DNA of 15,062 nucleotides from JAWOHX01 sp046484975 (lineage in GTDB: Bacteria; Bacillota; Clostridia; DUPQ01). The notes beneath the pieces were generated by a model, which saw only the letters and a program-made list of their open reading frames with translations, was not told the origin of the DNA and made no database searches. The position numbers and the translations under genes are program-made. Within the stretch, counting starts at the first letter, position 1. Each line of letters opens with the position of its first letter. This document shows positions 1-5,995 of the stretch, piece by piece. The stretch lies in NCBI GenBank assembly GCA_046484975.1, contig JAWOHX010000078.1, forward strand, positions 1-15,062. Reading direction: 5' to 3'.

Positions 1-13
1 TCCAGGGCCATTT

Positions 14-105
14 TGGCGGAGAAGCCGGGGTTCGAACCCGGGCTGGAGTTACCCCCACTAACGATTTAGCAAACCGTCCCCTTCAGCCAACTTGGGTACT
101 TCTCC
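14..105 (-). tRNA. tRNA-Ser (anticodon GCU)
   Basis: The minus strand folds into a class II (long variable arm) tRNA. The acceptor stem is GGAGAAG with CTTCTCC, and a T arm with TTCGAAC is closed by CCGGG/CCCGG. The anticodon loop is TTGCTAA with GCT in the middle (plus-strand AGC at 68-70), so it reads AGC/AGU serine codons. The variable arm can pair TGGGG with CTCCA, as expected for serine tRNAs. The discriminator is G and the 3' CCA is encoded (TGG at 14-16). It lies 4 bases after the tRNA-Ser(UGA) gene and is surely co-transcribed with it. Its end falls close to the window edge, so no terminator can be judged. Confidence 0.96.
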
Positions 106-109
106 ATAA

Positions 110-200
110 TGGCGGAGAGACTGGGATTCGAACCCAGGGTAGAGTCACCCCTACGCCGGTTTTCAAGACCGGTGCCTTAAACCAGCTCGACCATCTCTCC
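110..200 (-). tRNA. tRNA-Ser (anticodon UGA)
   Basis: The minus strand gives a class II tRNA. The acceptor stem is GGAGAGA with TCTCTCC, the anticodon stem is ACCGG/CCGGT-like, and the loop CTTGAAA has TGA in the middle (plus-strand TCA at 163-165), so it reads UCN serine codons, chiefly UCA. The variable arm pairs GTAGGG with CTCTAC. The T arm contains TTCGAAT, and CCA is encoded (TGG at 110-112). It is the promoter-proximal gene of a two-tRNA unit. Serine tRNA genes beside the par/DUF4446 genes are a familiar arrangement in Clostridia, where serS is often nearby; no serS is seen in this window. Confidence 0.96.
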
Positions 201-215
201 AAAGATGCATTAAGT

Positions 216-244
216 AATATAGCAAATTATGTCTGATGTGTCAA
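216..244 (-). promoter_or_regulatory. Promoter of the tandem tRNA-Ser genes
   Basis: On the minus strand, TTGACA (plus 239-244) is followed by a 17-base spacer and TATATT (plus 216-221). This is a near-consensus sigma-A promoter. Transcription would begin about 8-10 bases before the mature 5' end of tRNA-Ser(UGA) at 200. The -35 begins only 2 bases after the stop codon of the DUF4446 gene, so the tRNAs have their own start even if there is read-through from the par operon. Confidence 0.8.
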
Positions 245-246
245 TA

Positions 247-726
247 TCATGAGGCTTCCCTGGCTCTTTGTATGACCTCTTTCTCTGTATCGGATATGTT
301 GAGGCTGCACTGGCCTTCCTTCACTTCCCGAAGATAAAGGAAGGTCCGGTCCCCCATATAAATATTTGTCAGCAGAATCCCTGTGCTCTGCTCGTCCAGT
401 AGGGCCAGGGAAAAGCTCATATGGCCTCCAATGTCCTCGGTGGCGTCATATCTTTCATAAGCCACCTTTTTGATGCTTTTGATGCTGGATGCGTCGAGTT
501 CATTGATTTTTTCCACAATCTGCTGATGCTGGTCCTGGTTTTTTTCCAAGATTTCCGCCATGGTTCGCGTCAATTGGGTGATGTTCTTCATTTTCCCGGC
601 TTTTTTAAGCAGCTTGTTGATTTTTTTAAAGGCTTTTCTCCTGCCTATGATGAAAGAAACCACTGAGCTTACGAGCAACGCCGTGGAAAAGGACAGGATG
701 ATGGTGATGAGCATATATTCTTCCAA
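247..726 (-). CDS. DUF4446 family membrane-anchored protein of unknown function, downstream of parB
   Basis: A protein of about 159 residues. One membrane segment (about residues 6-28, LITIILSFSTALLV onward) is followed by a basic, helical, probably coiled-coil stretch (about 29-80). The C-terminal domain carries RYDATEDIGGHMSFSLALLD, which I recognise as the DUF4446 core. The family is found beside parAB in many Clostridia and its role is not known; a role at the membrane in segregation or origin biology is only an inference from the neighbourhood. The start chosen is TTG at 724-726: GGAGG (plus 734-738) sits 7 bases upstream. The longer ATG start at 754-756 would place a parS site inside the coding sequence and has no ribosome site at the right place. 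It follows parB by 32 bases, the gap holding parS. Confidence 0.85.
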   Translation of the reverse strand: MEEYMLITIILSFSTALLVSSVVSFIIGRRKAFKKINKLLKKAGKMKNITQLTRTMAEILEKNQDQHQQIVEKINELDASSIKSIKKVAYERYDATEDIGGHMSFSLALLDEQSTGILLTNIYMGDRTFLYLREVKEGQCSLNISDTEKEVIQRAREAS

Positions 727-739
727 TTTTATTCCTCCG

Positions 740-755
740 TGTTTCACGTGAAACA
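740..755. promoter_or_regulatory. parS: parS centromere site (perfect palindrome)
   Basis: TGTTTCACGTGAAACA is a perfect 16-base palindrome and fits the Bacillus subtilis parS consensus TGTTNCACGTGAAACA exactly. It is the loading site for the ParB CTP-dependent clamp, whose gene ends 3 bases away. It lies in the short gap between parB and the DUF4446 gene, just upstream of that gene's ribosome site. Confidence 0.93.
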
Positions 756-758
756 TTC

Positions 759-1592
759 CTATTTTTTCATGATGTCCAGGATCCTGTTCAACCCCTCCAT
801 TGAGTAGTAATGGATGGTGATTTTCCCTTTTTTTGAATTTCTGGTGATGTTTACCTTGGTCCCGAATTTCTTTGCCAATGAGTTCTCCACATATTTGAAT
901 TCTTCTTCAAACTCTATCTTCTTTTCCGGGGTTTTTGTCTCTTTCTTTTCCAGGAGGGCTATTTTTTCGATGTCCCGGACGCTCCAGCCTTTCTCCTCGA
1001 TGGCATTTGCCGTCTCTTTTCTCTTTTTGGAGTCCTCAATGGCCAGAAGGGCTCGTCCGTGGCCTTCTGAGATGGCTCCCTTCACGAGGAGGGACTTTAT
1101 TTCCATGTCCAGTTCCAGCAGCCTCAGTTTGTTGGCAACCGCGGAACGGCTCATCCCGATGCTTTTTGCAATCTCCTCCTGGGTCATTGTGAACTCATTG
1201 GACAGCCTCTTGTATGCGTTGGCTTCCTCGATGCAGTTCAGATCTCTTCTCTGCACATTCTCAATCAATGAAATCTCCAGGATGTCCCTGTCGGAGAATT
1301 CCCGTATGACGGCGGGTATGGTCTTCAGATTGATCTTCTTGGCAGCCCTCCAGCGTCTTTCCCCCGCCACAATGGTATAGGTGCTTCCCGTCTTTCGAAG
1401 AATGATGGGTACGATGACGCCTTTTTGGGCAATGGAATCCGCCAGGATGCCGATTTCTTCTTCCCCGAAACTCTTTCTGGGTTGATTCTTATCCCGGTCT
1501 ATCAGGTCCATGTCCATTTCAAGGACGCTCTTGATGTCCTCTTCTGTGATTTCCAGGAGTGCTCCCAGGCCTTTTCCCAGTCCCTTTTTCAT
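759..1592 (-). CDS. parB: Chromosome partitioning protein ParB (Spo0J)
   Basis: A 277-residue CTPase clamp that loads at parS, slides along DNA and gathers the origin region, working with ParA and recruiting SMC. Visible in order: an N-terminal ParA-stimulating tail (KKGLGKGLGALL, residues 2-13), a CTP-binding ParB/Srx domain with QPRKSF (37-42), GERRWRA (77-83) and ENVQRRDLN (111-119), a helix-turn-helix parS-binding domain (MTQEEIAKSIGMSRSAVANK, about 135-154), and a C-terminal dimer domain. Length matches Spo0J. Residue 120 is Cys where most ParB proteins have Pro (LNPIEEA). The ATG overlaps the parA stop by 4 bases (ATGA), so translation is coupled. Two parS sites lie within 1 kb of it. 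Confidence 0.97.
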   Translation of the reverse strand: MKKGLGKGLGALLEITEEDIKSVLEMDMDLIDRDKNQPRKSFGEEEIGILADSIAQKGVIVPIILRKTGSTYTIVAGERRWRAAKKINLKTIPAVIREFSDRDILEISLIENVQRRDLNCIEEANAYKRLSNEFTMTQEEIAKSIGMSRSAVANKLRLLELDMEIKSLLVKGAISEGHGRALLAIEDSKKRKETANAIEEKGWSVRDIEKIALLEKKETKTPEKKIEFEEEFKYVENSLAKKFGTKVNITRNSKKGKITIHYYSMEGLNRILDIMKK

Positions 1593-2365
1593 CGGCTTTT
1601 CCCCTCCGAACAGGCTATGACCTCTTTTGCCAGGTTGATATAACTCTCCGCTCCCTTGGACATCTTGTCGTACAGGATGATTGGGATCCCATGGCTTGGC
1701 GCCTCGCTGAGCCTCACATTCCTTGGGATGATGGTCCCGTATACTTTATCGTTGAAATATTTCTTTACTTCGTCCACTACCTGCAGGGACAGATTGGTCC
1801 TGGGATCATACATGGTGAGGACCACTCCTTCCACTTCAAGGTCGGGATTCAGGTGTTTTTTCACAAGGCTGATGGTTTTCATCAGCTGTGAAAGTCCTTC
1901 CAGGGCATAATACTCGCATTGGATGGGCACCAGGACGGTATCTGCGGCCGTCAGGGAGTTTAATGTAAGCAGTCCCAGGGAAGGCGGGCAATCGATGAGA
2001 ATGTAGTCATATGGGGTCTTGATGTTGCGGATGGCAGCTTTTAACCTGGCTTCCCGGGTCATCTGGTTCACCAGTTCAATCTCCGCACCGGCAAGGTGGA
2101 TGTTGGCGGGGCAAATGTGCAGGTTCTCCATCATGGTCTCCCGGATGGCTGTATTCATGTCCAACTCATTGATGAGAACTTCATATATTGAGTTTTTCAC
2201 TGTCCATTTGTCAATACCCAGCCCGCTGCTGGCATTTCCTTGGGGGTCGTTGTCGATGAGCAATGTCTTTTTTCCCAAATAGGCCAGGCTTGCGCTCAGG
2301 TTCACTGCAGTGGTGGTTTTACCCACCCCGCCTTTTTGATTGGCGATTGCAATTTTTTTAGCCAT
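1589..2365 (-). CDS. parA: Chromosome partitioning ATPase ParA (Soj)
   Basis: A 258-residue deviant-Walker ATPase of the short, chromosomal Soj type with no N-terminal DNA-binding domain. It binds the nucleoid as an ATP dimer, interacts with ParB-parS, and in Bacillus also acts on DnaA at the origin. Walker A is KGGVGKTT with signature Lys11 and Lys16; the A' motif is LLIDNDPQGN (about 35-44); Walker B is YILIDCPPS (about 121-129). The ATG at 2363-2365 has a G-run ribosome site, AAGGGGG (core at plus 2373-2377, 7 bases away), rather than GGAGG. It is the first gene of the parA-parB-DUF4446 run and has a promoter of its own upstream (2396-2423). A parA next to gyrB is unusual; see findings. 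Confidence 0.97.
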   Translation of the reverse strand: MAKKIAIANQKGGVGKTTTAVNLSASLAYLGKKTLLIDNDPQGNASSGLGIDKWTVKNSIYEVLINELDMNTAIRETMMENLHICPANIHLAGAEIELVNQMTREARLKAAIRNIKTPYDYILIDCPPSLGLLTLNSLTAADTVLVPIQCEYYALEGLSQLMKTISLVKKHLNPDLEVEGVVLTMYDPRTNLSLQVVDEVKKYFNDKVYGTIIPRNVRLSEAPSHGIPIILYDKMSKGAESYINLAKEVIACSEGKSR

Positions 2366-2395
2366 TGCATGTCCCCCTTCCCTGAGTATCCTATG

Positions 2396-2423
2396 ATTAT
2401 AGCAAATAAATGTTTCATGTGAA
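2396..2423 (-). promoter_or_regulatory. Probable par operon promoter, overlapping parS
   Basis: On the minus strand, TTCACA (plus 2418-2423, one mismatch to TTGACA), a 16-base spacer, and TGCTATAAT (an extended -10, hexamer at plus 2396-2401). Transcription should begin near 2389, giving a leader of about 24 bases before parA. The whole -35 lies inside the parS-like site at 2411-2426, so ParB bound there would compete with RNA polymerase. The promoter call comes from sequence; repression by ParB is inference. Confidence 0.7.
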
Positions 2424-2426
2424 ACA
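2411..2426. promoter_or_regulatory. parS: parS-like site (one mismatch) upstream of parA
   Basis: TGTTTCATGTGAAACA differs from the perfect parS at 740-755 only by T for C at the eighth base. It is embedded in a longer inverted repeat: ten-base arms at 2408-2417 and 2420-2429 around a central TG. It starts 2 bases downstream of the gyrB stop codon. One-mismatch parS sites are functional in Bacillus, so binding by ParB is likely. Confidence 0.8.
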
Positions 2427-2428
2427 TT

Positions 2429-4342
2429 TCAGATGCCGAGGTTCTCGATTATCACTTCCTTGGCATGCTTTTCAATGAATTCCTTCCTTGGCATCACATC
2501 ATTGCCCATCAGGTCGGAAAATACATTTTCCGCCCCCATGGCATCTTCCAGGGTCACCTGGAGGATGATTCTTGTTTCAGGGTTCATGGTGGTTATCCAT
2601 AACTGCTCGGCGCTCATTTCTCCCAAGCCTTTGTAGCGCTGGGTCTCGCACTCTTTTCGGTTCCAGTTGTTCTTAATGAGCTGTTTTTCAAGTTCTTTCT
2701 CATTGTATGCATAAAAATGCTCTTTACCCTTTGTTACTTTAAACAGGGGGGGTTGAGCGATATAGAGATATCCTCCTTCCAGCAGTGCCCTCATGTGCCT
2801 GTAGAAGAAAGTGAACAGCAGCATCCGGATATGGGATCCATCCACATCCGCATCAGCCATCAGGATTACCTTGTGGTATCTCAAGTTGTTGATGTTGAAT
2901 TCCTCACCAATCCCGGTGCCCAGGGCCGTAATCAATGGTTGTATCTTCTCATTGCCATAAATGGCGTCGATCCTGGCTTTTTCCACATTCAGCATTTTTC
3001 CCCACAAGGGCAGGATGGCCTGGTATTTCCTTTCCCTCCCCTGTTTTGCACTTCCTCCCGCTGAATCCCCCTCCACGATGAATATCTCGCACTTGGCAGG
3101 ATCCCTTTCCGAACAGTCGGCAAGTTTTCCCGGCAACGTATTGTTTTCCAGCACGTTCTTCCTCCGGGTCAACTCCCTGGCCTTCCTGGCCGCTTCCCTG
3201 GCGCGGGCCGCTCCGGTGCATTTTTCCAGAATGAGTTTCGCTTCCTTTGGGTTTTCCTCAAGGAATGCTGCCAGTTTTTCGTTAACGGTCTGTTCCACAA
3301 AGGTGCGGATGCTGCTGTTTCCCAATTTTGACTTGGTCTGGCCTTCAAACTGGGGATTGGGCAGTTTGACGCTCAATACGCAGGTGAGTCCCTCCCTGAC
3401 ATCTTCTCCCTGTAAATTATTGTCATTTTCTTTCAGATTGCCTATCTTTCTCGCATAATCGTTGAATACTTTTGTCAGTGCAGACTTGAACCCCGTGACG
3501 TGCATCCCACCTTCCATGGTGTTGATGTTGTTGGCATAGCTGAAAAGGGTTTCAGAATAGCCATCATTGTACTGGAGGGCAATCTCTGTTATGGAATCGT
3601 CCCTTTCCGAATAAATATAGATGGGTTCCCCGTGAAGGCTTTGCTTGCTTCTGTCCAGGTACTTGACGAAAGAAGCAATGCCGCCCTCATAACAGAGTTC
3701 ATTGACGATCTCTTCTTCCCTTCTGTCCACCAGCCTGATGGTGATGCCCTTGTTTAAAAAGGCCATTTCCCTGTAGCGCACCAGCATGGACTCATAATCA
3801 AACTCAACGGACTCAAAAATTTCTCCGTCTGGCTTGAAGGTGGTTTTTGTCCCGCTTTCATTGGTGGATCCTCTTTCCTCCAGGGCTGAAACGGTCTTTC
3901 CTCTCTCGTACCGTTGCCAGTAAACCTTCCCGTTCCTTTTGACCTCCACCTCCATATATTCCGAAAGAGCGTTCACCACGGAAGCGCCCACCCCGTGCAG
4001 ACCGCCGGAAAAATTATATGCGCCGCTTCCGAATTTCCCTCCCGCATGAAGGATGGTATGCACCACTTCAACGGTGGGAATGCCCATTTTAGGATGTTTT
4101 CCCACCGGAATCCCGCTTCCGTTGTCAATGACGGTGATGATGTTTCCCTTGTCTATGAAGATGTCTATTTTGTCGCATCGTCCCGCCAGTGCCTCATCGA
4201 TGCTGTTGGCGACAATCTCATACACCAGATGATGCAAGCCTCTCAATGAAGTGGACCCGATGTACATGCCCGGTCGTTTTCTGACCGCTTCGAGTCCTTC
4301 CAGAACCTGTATGTTGGATTCGTCATATTTAAAATTCGTCAT
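2429..4342 (-). CDS. gyrB: DNA gyrase subunit B
   Basis: A 637-residue ATPase subunit of gyrase, which introduces negative supercoils with GyrA. The GHKL ATPase domain shows Glu42, Asn46 and the DNGSGIPV motif with Asp73, plus the lid GGLHGVGASVVNALS. The TOPRIM domain has VEGDSAGGSAKQGR (Asp426) and DADVDGSHI. The C-terminus has QRYKGLGEMSAEQLW, typical of GyrB rather than ParE. Length fits Gram-positive GyrB. Two substitutions stand out: Ala45 where Asp is usual, and Trp447 at the place of E. coli Lys447. I chose ATG 4340-4342 because GGAGG (plus 4348-4352) is 5 bases upstream; a longer in-frame ATG at 4360 has no good ribosome site. It overlaps the end of remB by 14 bases. gyrA does not follow. 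Confidence 0.96.
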   Translation of the reverse strand: MTNFKYDESNIQVLEGLEAVRKRPGMYIGSTSLRGLHHLVYEIVANSIDEALAGRCDKIDIFIDKGNIITVIDNGSGIPVGKHPKMGIPTVEVVHTILHAGGKFGSGAYNFSGGLHGVGASVVNALSEYMEVEVKRNGKVYWQRYERGKTVSALEERGSTNESGTKTTFKPDGEIFESVEFDYESMLVRYREMAFLNKGITIRLVDRREEEIVNELCYEGGIASFVKYLDRSKQSLHGEPIYIYSERDDSITEIALQYNDGYSETLFSYANNINTMEGGMHVTGFKSALTKVFNDYARKIGNLKENDNNLQGEDVREGLTCVLSVKLPNPQFEGQTKSKLGNSSIRTFVEQTVNEKLAAFLEENPKEAKLILEKCTGAARAREAARKARELTRRKNVLENNTLPGKLADCSERDPAKCEIFIVEGDSAGGSAKQGRERKYQAILPLWGKMLNVEKARIDAIYGNEKIQPLITALGTGIGEEFNINNLRYHKVILMADADVDGSHIRMLLFTFFYRHMRALLEGGYLYIAQPPLFKVTKGKEHFYAYNEKELEKQLIKNNWNRKECETQRYKGLGEMSAEQLWITTMNPETRIILQVTLEDAMGAENVFSDLMGNDVMPRKEFIEKHAKEVIIENLGI

Positions 4343-4625
4343 TTTTTCCTCCGGTCTCATTTTTATATGGTTCCATGCGCTCTTCCATCCTCTTTTTCAG
4401 CGTCCCGGATGAAATGGAAGTGAAATAAATGCGGCACTGCTTCTTTCTTTCTGTGAGGATAAAGGCCTTGGGCATGTCCCGGTTTACAAAAAAGGTCCTG
4501 CCGGTCTTTTCATTGTCCTTCAGATACTCCCTTGTCACGGAAGAAACCGTGGTATTCTCCATGTCGAAAACCCCGATGATCTCTTCCTGCCTGATGATAT
4601 GGTCTCCCCCTATATGAAGGTACAT
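4329..4625 (-). CDS. remB: RemB/YaaB-like DUF370 protein (extracellular matrix regulator family)
   Basis: A 98-residue protein resembling Bacillus YaaB (RemB): the N-terminus MYLHIGGDHIIRQEEIIGVF and the C-terminal SGTLKKRMEER match that family. The related RemA binds DNA and activates matrix genes in Bacillus; the function of RemB is poorly defined, and its role in an anaerobe is unknown. The gene lies between recF and gyrB, its usual place in Firmicutes. The ATG at 4623-4625 has GGAGG (plus 4631-4635) 5 bases upstream. The last residues (about 82-98) are a basic, glycine-containing tail that runs over the gyrB ribosome site and start, so the two are likely translationally coupled. Confidence 0.88.
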   Translation of the reverse strand: MYLHIGGDHIIRQEEIIGVFDMENTTVSSVTREYLKDNEKTGRTFFVNRDMPKAFILTERKKQCRIYFTSISSGTLKKRMEERMEPYKNETGGKNDEF

Positions 4626-4666
4626 TGGCTCCTCCGCATCACTTCTATTCTATTATAATTCGGCCT

Positions 4667-5779
4667 TTAAATCAAACGCTCCTGTGGGCTTTGCTCTTTT
4701 TTCTCCACCGTTCCACCGCTTACATGAAAATATGTGAACAAACCATTGAGGGATGCATACATTTTCTTTTCCGTGCTTGTGATGAAAACCTGCCTGGACT
4801 TGATGTTTTCCAGCAGGTACTTTCTCCTGGAAACATCCAACTCGCTCATCACATCGTCCAGCAACAGAACAGGGTCATATCCCGTTTTTTCCCGTATGAT
4901 CCTGATCTCCCCCAGTTTCAATGAGAGCACCGCCGACCGCTGCTGCCCTTGGGAGCCGTATTTCCGGATGTCCCTTCCATTGATGGTGATGATGAAATCG
5001 TCCCGGTGAGGTCCGATGAGGGAAACGGCATATTTCACCTCATTTTTTTTTTCCTGTTCCAGCCTGTTGTAAAAAGAATCTTTTTCCCAGCTCCCGGCCC
5101 CGGAGGATGAGGAATAAGAAAGGCTGACGTCCTCCCTGCCGTTGGATAAAACCCCCTGGTTCTGCTTCATGTGTGTTTCCAGCTCCTTCAGAAACTCGAT
5201 GCGTTGTGCGACGATTCCTGATCCTGTCTGAGCCAGCTTTTCATTGAACACCTGAAGAAGTCCGTCGTCCAGCCTGCTCCTTTTTAAAATACTGTTTTTC
5301 TGACGGATGATCCGGGCATAATCCTGCAGAAGATAGAAATACGATGGCCTTGTCTGGCTGATGAGGATATCCAGCAGACGCCTTCTTTCCAACGGGCCGT
5401 TTTTGATGATCTGCAGGTCTTCCGGGGAAAAAATCACTGTGTTCAACACCCCCATGAGCTGTCCTATCTTCTCCACTCTAAGTTGGTTGACCCGCACGGT
5501 TTTTTTGTTTTCCTGGTCATATGAAACGGAGACGGAAAAAGGTGTCTTGTTCTTTTTCCCTTCAATCCGTATGTCATAACGGGTTTGTCCTTCCCTCACC
5601 AGGACCTCGTCCTTCTGTGTGCGGTGGGATCTTCCGGAGGAACAGACATAGACTGATTCCAGAAGGTTCGTCTTTCCCTGTGCATTTTTTCCGTAAACAA
5701 CATTGATGCCTTCTTCCGGGCATATTTCCTGTTCTTCATAGTTCCGGTAATTTTTCAGATATATTTTACTGATTATCAA
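4667..5779 (-). CDS. recF: DNA replication and repair protein RecF
   Basis: A 370-residue SMC-like ATPase that, with RecO and RecR, loads RecA at single-strand gaps during recombinational repair and fork restart. Walker A is GKNAQGKT (residues 30-37); the ABC signature region is GSQGQQRSAVLSLKLGE; Walker B with D-loop is LLLDDVMSELD. Length equals that of Bacillus RecF. The start is TTG at 5777-5779 with GAGGAA (plus 5785-5790) 5 bases upstream; that ribosome site overlaps the stop codon of yaaA, so the two are coupled. The gene is in the conserved dnaA-dnaN-yaaA-recF order. The gap to remB is 41 bases with no convincing promoter. Confidence 0.96.
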   Translation of the reverse strand: MIISKIYLKNYRNYEEQEICPEEGINVVYGKNAQGKTNLLESVYVCSSGRSHRTQKDEVLVREGQTRYDIRIEGKKNKTPFSVSVSYDQENKKTVRVNQLRVEKIGQLMGVLNTVIFSPEDLQIIKNGPLERRRLLDILISQTRPSYFYLLQDYARIIRQKNSILKRSRLDDGLLQVFNEKLAQTGSGIVAQRIEFLKELETHMKQNQGVLSNGREDVSLSYSSSSGAGSWEKDSFYNRLEQEKKNEVKYAVSLIGPHRDDFIITINGRDIRKYGSQGQQRSAVLSLKLGEIRIIREKTGYDPVLLLDDVMSELDVSRRKYLLENIKSRQVFITSTEKKMYASLNGLFTYFHVSGGTVEKKEQSPQERLI

Positions 5780-5788
5780 CAGGATTCC

Positions 5789-5992
5789 TCATTTTACCGT
5801 TATTTTTCCCTGGGCGCATACCACCAAATCACCGGGGACAAGCTTTTTTCCTCTTCGTGTCTCCGTTTCCCCGTTCACCCTGACTTCCCCGGACAGAATC
5901 ATTTCCTTGGCCATGGCCCCGCTATGGACGATTCCGGCATACTTCAGGAACTGGTCAAGTTTGATATAGGGAGTATGTATCTTGATTTCCAT
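5789..5992 (-). CDS. yaaA: S4-domain RNA-binding protein YaaA
   Basis: A 67-residue protein made almost wholly of one S4 RNA-binding fold: LDQFLKYAGIVHSG at residues 12-25, then the VRVNGETETRRGKKLVPGD turn typical of S4 domains (about 37-55). It corresponds to Bacillus YaaA (also called RlbA), which has been linked to ribosome assembly; the exact role here is inferred from family and position. Its ATG lies 3 bases after the dnaN stop, with only a weak ribosome site (AGGA, 11 bases upstream), so translation probably depends on coupling to dnaN. Confidence 0.9.
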   Translation of the reverse strand: MEIKIHTPYIKLDQFLKYAGIVHSGAMAKEMILSGEVRVNGETETRRGKKLVPGDLVVCAQGKITVK

Positions 5993-5995
5993 TTT

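Noticed and set aside
2408..2429. The inverted repeat after gyrB as an intrinsic terminator
   Set aside because: The arms are AT-rich with almost no loop and no T run on the minus strand; a parS site explains it better.
4651..4664. TATAAT-like sequence between recF and remB
   Set aside because: It reads on both strands, but no -35 at an acceptable distance was found for a remB promoter.
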